Below are positions 26,921 to 34,447 of a stretch of DNA of 64,000 nt, piece by piece. The notes under the pieces were generated by a model that saw only the letters and a program-made list of their open reading frames with translations, did no database searches and was not told the DNA's origin. A program made the translations under genes and the position numbers. Source of the DNA: Nucisporomicrobium flavum (GTDB lineage: Bacteria; Actinomycetota; Actinomycetes; Mycobacteriales; Micromonosporaceae); assembly GCF_016464385.1 (NCBI RefSeq), contig NZ_JADMLH010000013.1:1-64000 (forward strand). The letters are read 5' to 3'. Positions within the stretch are counted from its first letter, which is position 1, and each line of letters opens with the position of its first letter.

Positions 26921-28255
26921 TCACGGCAGCGTCGCGAACAGGCGCAGCGGCACGGCGTCGGCCAGGGCCCGGTATCCGGCCGGGTTGAGGTGCAGGTGGT
27001 CGCCGGTGTCGTACTCGGCGAGCAGCCGGCGCGGGTCGCGGGGGTCGCGGACGGCGGCGTCGAAGTCGGCCACCACGTCGAACACGCCGCTGCCGCGGAT
27101 CCAGTCGTTGACCGTACGGCGGCTCTGCTCGCGCAGCCCGCCCGCGTCGTCGTAGCCCTCGTTGCCGCCGAAGGGCAGCAGCGTCGCCCCGCAGACCACC
27201 AGGTCCTGGGCGTGGCAGCGCAGCACGATCTGGTCGTACGCGAACAGCAGCTCGTCGGTGATCCGCTGCTGGTCCGCCGTGGTGGCCGGGGCCGTGCCGA
27301 TGTCGTTCACGCCCTCGAACACGATCAGCCACGCCGCGCCGCTCTGGGCCAGCACGTCACGGTCCAGCCGGGCCAGGGCGTTCGGACCGAGCCCGTCGCG
27401 CAGCACCCGGTTGCCGCCCGCCGCCTCGTTGACGAGCGCGACGTCGCGCAGCCGGGGCAGGGCCTGCAGGCGGTCGAACAGCTGGTCGGGCCAGCGGTTG
27501 TTGCCGTTGGTGGTGGAGCCCCGGCCGTCGGTCAGGGAGTCGCCGAGCAGGACGAGCGCGCGGACCGGCGCGGGGGGCAGCACCTCGAGGCCGCTGAGGA
27601 AGTACCAGTGGTCGACCGGGGTGGCGCCGGGCAGGTCGGCGTCGTCCACGTGCGCCCCGGCCAGCAGGTACGACGTCGTGCGGGAGCCGGGGTGCGACGT
27701 GATGGAGGTGGAGGCCTGCCCCTCGGCGAGATAGAGGGTCACGGTGACGATGGAACCGGGCGTCACGTCCATGGCGATCGGGTCGGAGACCACCTGGGCG
27801 CCCATCGGGACCACCGTGGCGGGCCTGCCGCGGAACGTCACCGGGCGTGAGGTGCCCTCCTGGATCGCCGCCACGCCCGCCTTCCCGCTGGTCGGCAGCG
27901 CGATGCGGACGGCGCTCAGCGGCAGGTCGGCGCCGCCGAAGGCGTTGGAGAAGCGCAGCCGTACGGGCCCGCCACCGGCCGTGACGCGCAGCGTCTGCCG
28001 CAGCGTGGTGTCGGGCAGGACCACCCCGTCGCGGATGAACGCCGCGGGCGGCATGTTGCCGGGCTCGGTCAGCTGCGGCATCGCGCCCCAGCCGGCGACC
28101 CAGCGATTCCGGCGGCCGGGCGGGACCGCGCCGGGCGGGGCCGCTCCGGCGGGTGCGGCTCCGGCGGCCGCGGGCAGGGCGGCGGCGATCGCCGAGCCGC
28201 CGGCGGCGGCCAGGAGCTCGCGCCGGGTGGGTCGGGGGGCGCGTCGGTCGGGCAT
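26921..28255 (-). CDS. Tat-exported SGNH/GDSL hydrolase
   Basis: 444 aa. A twin-arginine-type signal (TRRELLAAAGGSAIAAALPAAAG) is followed by an N-terminal beta-sandwich of about 180 residues and a SGNH domain: nucleophile in LLGDSLTDGRG, oxyanion residues in EAAGGN and FEGVNDIG, and the catalytic dyad in DHLHLNPAGY. The start ATG at 28255 has GGAG 5 nt upstream. The ORF is open further upstream, but that part has no gene-like start. It is probably a carbohydrate esterase or lipase acting outside the cell. It is divergent from the GH10 xylanase, sharing a region with a CebR-like box, so co-regulation with xylan degradation is plausible. Confidence 0.86.
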   Translation of the reverse strand: MPDRRAPRPTRRELLAAAGGSAIAAALPAAAGAAPAGAAPPGAVPPGRRNRWVAGWGAMPQLTEPGNMPPAAFIRDGVVLPDTTLRQTLRVTAGGGPVRLRFSNAFGGADLPLSAVRIALPTSGKAGVAAIQEGTSRPVTFRGRPATVVPMGAQVVSDPIAMDVTPGSIVTVTLYLAEGQASTSITSHPGSRTTSYLLAGAHVDDADLPGATPVDHWYFLSGLEVLPPAPVRALVLLGDSLTDGRGSTTNGNNRWPDQLFDRLQALPRLRDVALVNEAAGGNRVLRDGLGPNALARLDRDVLAQSGAAWLIVFEGVNDIGTAPATTADQQRITDELLFAYDQIVLRCHAQDLVVCGATLLPFGGNEGYDDAGGLREQSRRTVNDWIRGSGVFDVVADFDAAVRDPRDPRRLLAEYDTGDHLHLNPAGYRALADAVPLRLFATLP

Positions 28256-28332
28256 GGGAACTCCTTCGTCGGTGCCGGTCGGTGATCGCCGAGGCCTCGG
28301 CGAAACGTGCCACAGGCATCCGCCGGGCTCAA

Positions 28333-28346
28333 TGGGAGCGCTCCCG
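28333..28346. promoter_or_regulatory. Candidate CebR operator (TGGGAGCGCTCCCG)
   Basis: This 14-mer differs in one terminal base from TGGGAGCGCTCCCA, the cellobiose-responsive CebR (LacI family) box known from streptomycetes. It lies 78 nt upstream of the Tat-SGNH hydrolase start and 217 nt upstream of the GH10 xylanase start. It could repress both genes until cello-oligosaccharides appear. Confidence 0.7.
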
Positions 28347-28510
28347 CATTCTGCGAATGGTGCGAAGAGACCGGAAGTTGCGGGTCCATGGTCGACCGGA
28401 ATCGCCGGATATAAGGACGTCAAAGACGCGAATCGGGCCGACTGCGGTCCTCGGCCGCGTAATCCGCGCCGTTGAAGTTACGGGATTGTTTCGTTAACGT
28501 CCGGCCACCG

Positions 28511-28536
28511 CCGATCGACTCCTGTGAATCGATCGG
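28511..28536 (+). promoter_or_regulatory. Hairpin in the 5' leader of the GH10-CBM2 gene
   Basis: Arms CCGATCGA (28511-28518) and TCGATCGG (28529-28536) form a perfect 8-bp stem with a 10-nt loop. It ends 26 nt before the ATG and just upstream of the Shine-Dalgarno (AAAGG at 28551-28555). It may stabilise the mRNA or act as an operator. There is no T-run, so it is not a typical terminator. Confidence 0.4.
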
Positions 28537-28562
28537 CGCCCTCCCCCTAGAAAGGTTCCCCG

Positions 28563-29929
28563 ATGCACAAGCCACGGACTCCGCTGCGGGCGCTCGGCGT
28601 GGCCGCCGCGGCCGCCGTCGTAGCCGCCGGCAGCGTGGTCGCCCTCACCTCCACGGCCGAGGCCGCGACCACGCTCGGCGCCTCCGCCGCGGCCGTCGGT
28701 CGCTACTTCGGGACGGCGGTGGCGGCGAACAAGCTGTCCGATTCCACGTACGTCGGCATCCTCGACCGCGAGTTCAATATGGTCACGGCCGAGAACGAGA
28801 TGAAGTGGGACGCCACCGAGCCCAACCAGAACCAGTTCTCCTACAGCTCGGCCGACCGCATCGTCAGCCATGCCCAGGCGCAGAACATGCGGATCCGCGG
28901 GCACGCGCTGGCCTGGCACCAGCAGCAGCCGGGCTGGGCGCAGAGCATGAGCGGCACCGCGCTGCGCAACGCCATGCTGAACCACATCACGGGCGTCGCC
29001 ACCCACTACAAGGGACAGATCTACGCCTGGGACGTGGTGAACGAGGCCTTCGACGACGGTGGCAACGGCGCCCGGCGTGACTCCAACCTGCAGCGCACCG
29101 GCAACGACTGGATCGAGGCCGCGTTCCGCGCCGCCCGGGCCGCCGACCCGGGAGCCAAGCTCTGCTACAACGACTACAACACCGACGGGCAGAACGCGAA
29201 GAGCAACGCCGTGTATGCCATGGTGCAGGACTTCAAGTCCCGCGGCGTCCCGATCGACTGCGTCGGCTTCCAGTCGCACTTCAACGCCCAGTCCCCGGTG
29301 CCCAGCGACTACCAGGCCAACCTGCAGCGCTTCGCCAACCTCGGCGTGGACGTGCAGATCACGAGCTGGATATCGAGGGCTCCGGCCAGACCCAGGCCGA
29401 CAACTTCGGCCGCGTCGTGAAGGCCTGCCTCGCCGTGAGCCGCTGCGCCGGCATCACCGTCTGGGGCATCCGCGACAGCGACTCCTGGCGCGCCAGTGGC
29501 ACCCCGCTGCTCTTCGACTCCAGCGGCAACAAGAAGGCCGCGTACACCTCGACGCTGAACGCCCTCAACGGCGGCACCCCGCCGAGCGACCCGCCCTCCT
29601 CGCCGAGCACGCCGCCCAGCTCCCCGCCGGACCCCGGTACGGGCGCCTGCACCGCGACGATCACGCTCAACCAATGGAACGGCGGCTTCGTGGCCAACGT
29701 CCGCGTCACCGCCGGCAGCTCGGCCCTCAGCGGCTGGTCCGTGAGCACGACGCTGCCCTCCGGCGCGGCCGTCACCAACTCCTGGAGCAGCCAGAGCAGC
29801 GGCTCGTCCGGCACCGTGCGCTTCGCCAACGTGTCGTACAACGGCTCCGTGCCCGCCGGCGGCACCACTGAGTTCGGCTTCCAGGGCACCGGCACCGGTC
29901 CCGCCACGGCAACCTGCTCGGCGAGTTAG
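28563..29929 (+). pseudogene. GH10 endo-beta-1,4-xylanase with CBM2, frameshifted at the nucleophile codon
   Basis: Reading across one frameshift gives a normal secreted GH10-CBM2 xylanase of about 455 aa. It has a signal peptide (residues 1-36), a GH10 domain with ENEMKWDATEP, HALAWHQQQP, and the acid/base in WDVVNEAF, a Pro/Ser linker, and a C-terminal CBM2 (CTATITLNQWNGGF onward). The first frame runs 28563-29420. At 29361 the DNA reads ACGAGCTGG where ITELDIEG requires ACGGAGCTGG, so one G of the catalytic GAG codon is missing. The second frame then continues DIEGSGQTQADNFGRVVKACLAV to the stop at 29929. Either the gene is inactivated or this is a one-base sequence error. AAAGG lies 8 nt before the ATG; the esterase gene follows after 10 nt. 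Confidence 0.85.
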
Positions 29930-29939
29930 GGGAAACACG

Positions 29940-31259
29940 ATGCGACGAACCATGAAAGCGCTGCTCGCGGCGGCCGCCTCGGCCGCCGCGCTCGGCGCCG
30001 CGATCCTCATGCCGGCCACCGCGGCCCAGGCGGCCTCCCTGCAAGAGGTCACGAACTTCGGCACCAACCCCAGCAACCTGCGGATGCACCTGTACGTGCC
30101 CGACCGCCTGGCCGCCCGCCCCGCGCTGCTCGTGGCGGTGCACTACTGCACCGGCTCGGGGCCGGCGTTCTACTCGGGCACCGAATTCGCCTCGCTGGCC
30201 GACCGGTACGGCTTCATCGTCGTCTACCCGTCGGCGACCCGGTCCGGCAACTGCTTCGACGTGTCCTCGCCGGCCGCCCTGCGCCACGACGGCGGCAGCG
30301 ACCCGGTCGGCATCGTGTCGATGGTGCGCTACGTGCAGCAGCGGTACGGCACCGACACGGCCCGCACCTTCGTCACCGGCGCGTCGTCCGGCGCGATGAT
30401 GACCAACGTCCTGCTCGGCGACTACCCGGACGTCTTCGCGGCCGGGTCGGCGTTCTCGGGGGTGCCGTTCGGCTGCTTCGCGACCACCGACGGCTCCGGC
30501 TGGAACAGCGCCTGCGCCAACGGGCAGATCACGAAGACCCCGCAGGCGTGGGGTGACCTGGTCCGGGGCGCGTACCCCGGGTATTCCGGGCCGCGCCCGC
30601 GCATGCAGGTGTTCCACGGAACCACCGACGACACGCTGCGGTACCAGAACTTCCAGGAAGAGATCAAGCAGTGGACGAACGTGCTGGGTGTCAGCCAGAC
30701 GCCGGTGCAGACGGACACGCCGAAGACGAACTGGACCCGTACCCGGTACGGCAACTCGTCGGTGCAGGCGCCGGTCGAGGGGATCAGCGTGGCCGGGGTC
30801 GGCCACTCGCTGCCGATGAGCGGGATGGCCGCCATGTCGATTGCGTTCTTCGGCCTCGACAAGACCAGCGACCCGTCGACGCCCCCGTCCACGCCGCCCT
30901 CGACGCCTCCCTCCACGCCCCCGTCGACGCCTCCGTCCACGGGAGCCTGCCGGGTAGCCGTCACCACCAACCCGTGGAACACCGGCCTGACGGCGTCGCT
31001 GTCCATCACCAACACGGGCAGTACGGCCATCAACGGCTGGACGCTGGGCTTCGCCCTGCCGGCCGGGCAGACCATCACGTCCGGCTGGAACGCCACCTAC
31101 TCGCCCACCTCGGGCCAGGTGAGCGCACGTAACGTCAGCTACAACGCGGCGCTGGCACCCGGGGCGTCCACCAGCATCGGATACCAGGCCACGCACACCG
31201 GCGACAACCGGGCGCCGAGCGGGTTCACGCTCAACGGCGCCACCTGCACCACCGCCTGA
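29940..31259 (+). CDS. Secreted acetyl-xylan/feruloyl-type esterase (CE1, PHB-depolymerase-like) with CBM2
   Basis: 439 aa. Signal peptide about 1-32 (ending ATAAQAAS). The alpha/beta-hydrolase domain (about 33-310) contains the nucleophile motif GASSG (VTGASSGAMMTN) preceded by VHYCTGSG, and ends with the histidine in GVGHSLPM. A TPPS-repeat linker joins a C-terminal CBM2 (CRVAVTTNPWNTGLTASLSITNTG, with conserved W residues and terminal Cys). It probably removes acetyl or feruloyl groups from xylan. It lies 10 nt after the GH10-CBM2 gene with its own GGGGAA Shine-Dalgarno, so the two are one operon ending in a strong terminator. Confidence 0.87.
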   Translation: MRRTMKALLAAAASAAALGAAILMPATAAQAASLQEVTNFGTNPSNLRMHLYVPDRLAARPALLVAVHYCTGSGPAFYSGTEFASLADRYGFIVVYPSATRSGNCFDVSSPAALRHDGGSDPVGIVSMVRYVQQRYGTDTARTFVTGASSGAMMTNVLLGDYPDVFAAGSAFSGVPFGCFATTDGSGWNSACANGQITKTPQAWGDLVRGAYPGYSGPRPRMQVFHGTTDDTLRYQNFQEEIKQWTNVLGVSQTPVQTDTPKTNWTRTRYGNSSVQAPVEGISVAGVGHSLPMSGMAAMSIAFFGLDKTSDPSTPPSTPPSTPPSTPPSTPPSTGACRVAVTTNPWNTGLTASLSITNTGSTAINGWTLGFALPAGQTITSGWNATYSPTSGQVSARNVSYNAALAPGASTSIGYQATHTGDNRAPSGFTLNGATCTTA

Positions 31260-31267
31260 GAACGGCA

Positions 31268-31297
31268 GCGGGGCGGCCGGTCAACCGGCCGCCCCGC
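31268..31297 (+). terminator. Strong GC hairpin terminator after the xylanase-esterase operon
   Basis: Arms GCGGGGCGGCCGG (31268-31280) and its perfect complement (31285-31297) pair over 13 bp with a TCAA loop. It begins 8 nt after the esterase stop. Being symmetrical, it can also act on the convergent xylF-like gene that ends at 31321. Confidence 0.8.
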
Positions 31298-31320
31298 GTC
31301 GTGCTCGCGTCATTCCCGCG

Positions 31321-32442
31321 TCACTTGATGCCGTTCTCCCGGCACAGCGCCGCGAACCGGCCGGCGCAGACCGCCTTCTTCGTCGCGAAGCCGTCCTTGA
31401 TGACGTCGGCGACGTTCTCCTTGTAGATCGGGATCGGGTCCAGCAGCACGGCCGGCACGTACGCGCCCGACTCGGGGTCCTTCACCCGGTCGACCACCTT
31501 GGCCTGCTCGCCCTTGAAGAGGCTGATCGCGAGCTTCGCGGCCGCGTCCGCCTCCTTCTTGATCGGCTTGTACACCGTCATGCACTGGTCGCCGGCGAGG
31601 ATGTTCTGCAGGCCCTGCGTCTCCGCGTCCTGCCCGGTCACCGGGACCACGCCGTTCATCGCCTTGCCGTTGCGCTTGCGCTCGCGCAGCACCGTGATCG
31701 CCGCGTTGCCCAGGCCGTCGTTGGCGGCCAGCACGCCGTCGATCTGGTTGTTGTACTGGTTCATCATCTCGACGAAGATCGACCGGCCCTCCTTGTTCTC
31801 CCACTTGTCCACGGACTGGTCCGGGCCCTTGAGGAAGGTGCCGTCGTCGAACTTCGGCTGCAGCACCGAGTCGTAGCCGTTCTTGAACAGCAGCGCGTTG
31901 TTGTCGGAGGGCGCGCCGTTGAGGTAGACGACCCGCGGCTTGTCGACCTTCTTGTCCTGCAGGCAGCGGATGAGACCCTCGCCCTGGTACTTGCCGACCT
32001 GCTCGCCGTCGAAGCTGACGTAGTAGTCCGCGCCGCCGTTGAGCGTCAGCCGGTCGTAGTCGATGGTCTTGACCTTGGCCGCCTTGGCCTTGTCCAGCAC
32101 GTACTTGCCGCTGGCCGGGTCGAGGTTGGCGATGATCAGCACCGTGACGCCCTCGGCGATCATCTTGTCGCCGATGCGCTGGAAGTTGCCCGGATCACCC
32201 TGGGCGTTCTCGATCTCTACCGGGACGTCGGCCGCGTCCAGCGCGGCCTTGAGCAGTTTCGGGTCATCGCTGCCCCAGCGCTGCGAGGTCGTCGTATCGG
32301 GCAGGATCACCCCGACCTTGCCCGTCCCGTCGGCGCGGCGCGCCTCCGCGGCGGAGCCGCTGTCGTCATCGTCGGTGCAGGCGGTGAGACCGCCGACGCT
32401 GAGCAGTCCGACCGCCGCAAGGGCCACCAGATTCCGGCGCAC
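31321..32442 (-). CDS. XylF-like sugar-binding lipoprotein (orphan)
   Basis: 373 aa, GTG start with GGAGG 7 nt upstream. The lipoprotein signal ends SVGGLTAC (Cys about residue 22). The mature protein has a type 1 periplasmic-binding fold of the xylose group: VGVILPDTTTSQRW at the N-terminus, the hinge region DGVLAANDGLGNAAI, and GQDAETQGLQNILAGDQCMTVYK. Three further cysteines are present, two close to the C-terminus. It would deliver xylose or a related sugar, which suits a xylan locus. No ABC ATPase or permease gene is next to it, so the partner must be encoded elsewhere or it acts as a sensor. It is convergent with the esterase operon. Confidence 0.86.
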   Translation of the reverse strand: MRRNLVALAAVGLLSVGGLTACTDDDDSGSAAEARRADGTGKVGVILPDTTTSQRWGSDDPKLLKAALDAADVPVEIENAQGDPGNFQRIGDKMIAEGVTVLIIANLDPASGKYVLDKAKAAKVKTIDYDRLTLNGGADYYVSFDGEQVGKYQGEGLIRCLQDKKVDKPRVVYLNGAPSDNNALLFKNGYDSVLQPKFDDGTFLKGPDQSVDKWENKEGRSIFVEMMNQYNNQIDGVLAANDGLGNAAITVLRERKRNGKAMNGVVPVTGQDAETQGLQNILAGDQCMTVYKPIKKEADAAAKLAISLFKGEQAKVVDRVKDPESGAYVPAVLLDPIPIYKENVADVIKDGFATKKAVCAGRFAALCRENGIK

Positions 32443-32542
32443 GTGTTTACCTCCATGGGCGAAAAGCGCGGCAAGGGTACCAGTGCGACGTGAGGAACCT
32501 TCCGGCGGCGACCGCAGTCGTGACAGAAGTGTTGCCGGCGGC

Positions 32543-33463
32543 TCAGGCGGTGGCGACGCGGGCGATGCCCCGGGCGGTCCGGGCGGCGGCGGGACGGGCC
32601 GGACGGGGCACCCGCGCCGGCGCGACGCCGGCCCCGCTGACCGGGCGTGCCGAACGGGAGACCGCCGCGGCGGCCCGGACGACCCGCGCCGGCCCGGGCC
32701 GCACGAGCGTCGCGGTCACGCCGGTGGCGGCGGAAGCGGTGACAGCGGCGTGGACGGCGGCCGGGCGGACGACGCGGGCCGGACGGGCCACGGCGGCCAC
32801 GCCACGCGCCACGGGCGCAGCCTCACGAACCGGGGCGGTGCGGCCGGCGAGGAACAGGATGGAGCACACGATCAGGGCGCTGGTCAGGCCCACGACGGCG
32901 GACAGCCACACCGCGGTCTGGCCGGTCGTGAGGCCGTACGTCATCCAGGAGGCGCACGCCCCCGCGGCCAGGCGCCAGCGCAGCGGGGACAGGCCGCTCA
33001 GGTCCTGGGTACGGTCGCGCAGCAGCGACAGCGGCTGGGGGATGGCCGACACGAACGAGGTGCCGGCGAGGATCAGCCCCAGCACGCCCGCCACGTGGTC
33101 ACCGGTGGCGTCGGTGAGGGCGGCCACCGCGACGCTCACCACGACCGCGGCGAGCACCCCCGCGGCACTGCTCGCCGTGATCAGCAGCTTGCGGACGGTA
33201 CGCAGCTCGCCCCGGCGCCACAGCACGACGGCCAGTACGCCCAGCCCGGCCGCGCCGTTGACGGTGTTGGTGACCACCTGCACCGTCTCGCCGGCCAGCA
33301 GCCCGTACGTGATCCACCCGACCGGCATCGCCAGGCCCAGCCAGCACGCCGTGGCGGACAGCCCGCCCGTACGGCCCTGGATGCAGGAGCGGTACACCTG
33401 CGGCCAGGGGAGGGACATGGACAGAGCGGCGCCGAGCCAGCCGAGCAGAGCAGTGGAGAACAT
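32543..33463 (-). CDS. Seven-helix protein with two PQ-loop units (SWEET-like), plus low-complexity tail
   Basis: 306 aa. Helices 1-3 (about residues 4-26, 34-58, 60-82) and helices 5-7 (about 123-148, 155-178, 180-206) are two related three-helix units, each with a PQ motif: PWPQVYRS (PQ at 21-22) and SAIPQPLSLL (PQ at 142-143). Each unit then has a W-x-TYGL motif (GWITYGLLAGE and SWMTYGLTTGQ). Helix 4 (about 88-118) links them. This 3-1-3 plan is that of eukaryotic SWEET sugar facilitators, whereas typical bacterial SemiSWEETs are single 90-residue units. The last 95 residues are Ala/Arg/Pro/Val repeats without predicted structure. It lies next to the xylF-like gene; sugar transport is inferred. 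Confidence 0.74.
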   Translation of the reverse strand: MFSTALLGWLGAALSMSLPWPQVYRSCIQGRTGGLSATACWLGLAMPVGWITYGLLAGETVQVVTNTVNGAAGLGVLAVVLWRRGELRTVRKLLITASSAAGVLAAVVVSVAVAALTDATGDHVAGVLGLILAGTSFVSAIPQPLSLLRDRTQDLSGLSPLRWRLAAGACASWMTYGLTTGQTAVWLSAVVGLTSALIVCSILFLAGRTAPVREAAPVARGVAAVARPARVVRPAAVHAAVTASAATGVTATLVRPGPARVVRAAAAVSRSARPVSGAGVAPARVPRPARPAAARTARGIARVATA

Positions 33464-33683
33464 GATCCGTTCCGGGATTGATGGTCAGGGAGGCCGGAGT
33501 CGTCGCGGCCATCTGACCCATCGCCCGTTCCCCGGGCGCCCTGACAAGATCCACTCGTGAGAGGCGACACGGGCCGTTGCCACCGTTTCGCACCCAAGTC
33601 CGCCGCGGAGCGGGCGAAGCTGCCCGGCGTCGGGCAGGCAGCCGCGCCGCCTACTTGAGGGTTCGGAGGGGCCGAACCGAATG

Positions 33684-33701
33684 GCAACCGTGGCGCGCCC
33701 G
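33684..33701 (+). promoter_or_regulatory. Possible TcrA-box-like direct repeat upstream of fliQ
   Basis: GCAACCG (33684-33690) and GCGCCCG (33695-33701) are separated by 4 nt. As I recall it, the binding site of the Actinoplanes sporangium/flagella regulator TcrA is two GCA(A/C)CCG units with a 4-nt gap; the second unit here has one mismatch. It lies 43-60 nt before the fliQ ATG. A 7-bp inverted repeat, GGTTCGG/CCGAACC, lies just upstream (33660-33678). Confidence 0.4.
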
Positions 33702-33743
33702 TTCTGCGCTCCCTGGGGGCGCGGGGCGGGCGAATGGATGGGC

Positions 33744-34013
33744 ATGACGGACACGCAGATCGTTGAGCTGGGGCTGCAGGCCATGACCATCGCGGCGAAG
33801 ATGTGCGCGCCGGTGCTGGTGACCGCGTTGCTGATCGGGTTCGCGATCTCGTTGTTCCAGTCCGTGACGCAGATTCAGGAGGCGACGCTGAGCTTCGTGC
33901 CGAAGGCGGCGGCCGTGGGTGCGGCGATCCTGTTCAGCGGGAACTGGATGTTGCACGAGATGGTGACGTTCACGACGCAGTTGTTCGAGAGGATTCCGTC
34001 GCTGCTGAGCTGA
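33744..34013 (+). CDS. fliQ: Flagellar export apparatus protein FliQ (isolated gene)
   Basis: 89 aa, the exact usual length. Two membrane helices (about 14-40 and 51-75) surround the conserved SLFQSVTQIQEATLSFVPK loop; the whole sequence is collinear with FliQ of Gram-negatives. FliQ is part of the FliPQR gate of the flagellar type III export machine in the cytoplasmic membrane. The frame is open to 33681, but the ATG at 33744 gives the family N-terminus MTDTQIVELG. No other flagellar gene is present nearby: the neighbours are a SWEET-like gene and an unknown membrane protein. It is either an orphan copy or a displaced member of a cluster elsewhere. It is followed by a strong palindromic terminator. 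Confidence 0.9.
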   Translation: MTDTQIVELGLQAMTIAAKMCAPVLVTALLIGFAISLFQSVTQIQEATLSFVPKAAAVGAAILFSGNWMLHEMVTFTTQLFERIPSLLS

Positions 34014-34030
34014 CGTCCGTCAGAGCTCGA

Positions 34031-34064
34031 ACGGCCGCCCCTCGCGATCGCGAGGGGCGGCCGT
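34031..34064. terminator. 34-bp perfect palindrome, terminator of fliQ
   Basis: The left arm ACGGCCGCCCCTCGCGA (34031-34047) is followed directly by its exact reverse complement (34048-34064). In RNA it would form a stem of about 15 bp with a GATC-type loop, beginning 17 nt after the fliQ stop, followed by CGTCGTTT. It is very likely a transcription terminator. Confidence 0.8.
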
Positions 34065-34102
34065 CGTCGTTTGCGGTCCTCGGCCACGGGTAGGGCATCG
34101 CC

Positions 34103-34447
34103 ATGGTTGCGCTGCGCCTTGCCCTGGCCGGACGGGCCGTCTACGGCTTCGCCCTGCTGCTGATGCCGGACACCGTGCTCCGCGCGACGGGCCGGGCCCC
34201 GGCGCGCGGCGCTGTCGCCGTGGCCCGCGTGCTCGGCGCGCGGCACGTGCTGCAGGCCGTCGCGGCGGCCGCGGCGCCCACCGGGCGGATGACGGCTTTC
34301 GGGGCGGCCGTCGACACCGTCCATGCGGCCACGGATCTCGCCGTCGCGGCGGTGTCCCCGTGGTGGCGCCGCTCGGCCCTGACCGACTCCGTCGTCGCCG
34401 CCGGCCTGGCCGCCGCGGGATGGACGGATGCCCGGCGCTACCGCTGA
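34103..34447 (+). CDS. Small Ala-rich membrane protein, unknown function
   Basis: 114 aa. Hydrophobic segments at about 7-24, 38-58, 64-86 and 92-108 suggest three or four helices; the protein is unusually rich in alanine. It resembles short actinomycete membrane proteins that start with an LA.GR..YG.ALL..P motif, which are found near many unrelated genes and have no known role. Its stop overlaps the stop of the convergent pyroglutamyl-peptidase-like gene by 10 nt. No clear Shine-Dalgarno lies before the ATG. Confidence 0.62.
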   Translation: MVALRLALAGRAVYGFALLLMPDTVLRATGRAPARGAVAVARVLGARHVLQAVAAAAAPTGRMTAFGAAVDTVHAATDLAVAAVSPWWRRSALTDSVVAAGLAAAGWTDARRYR

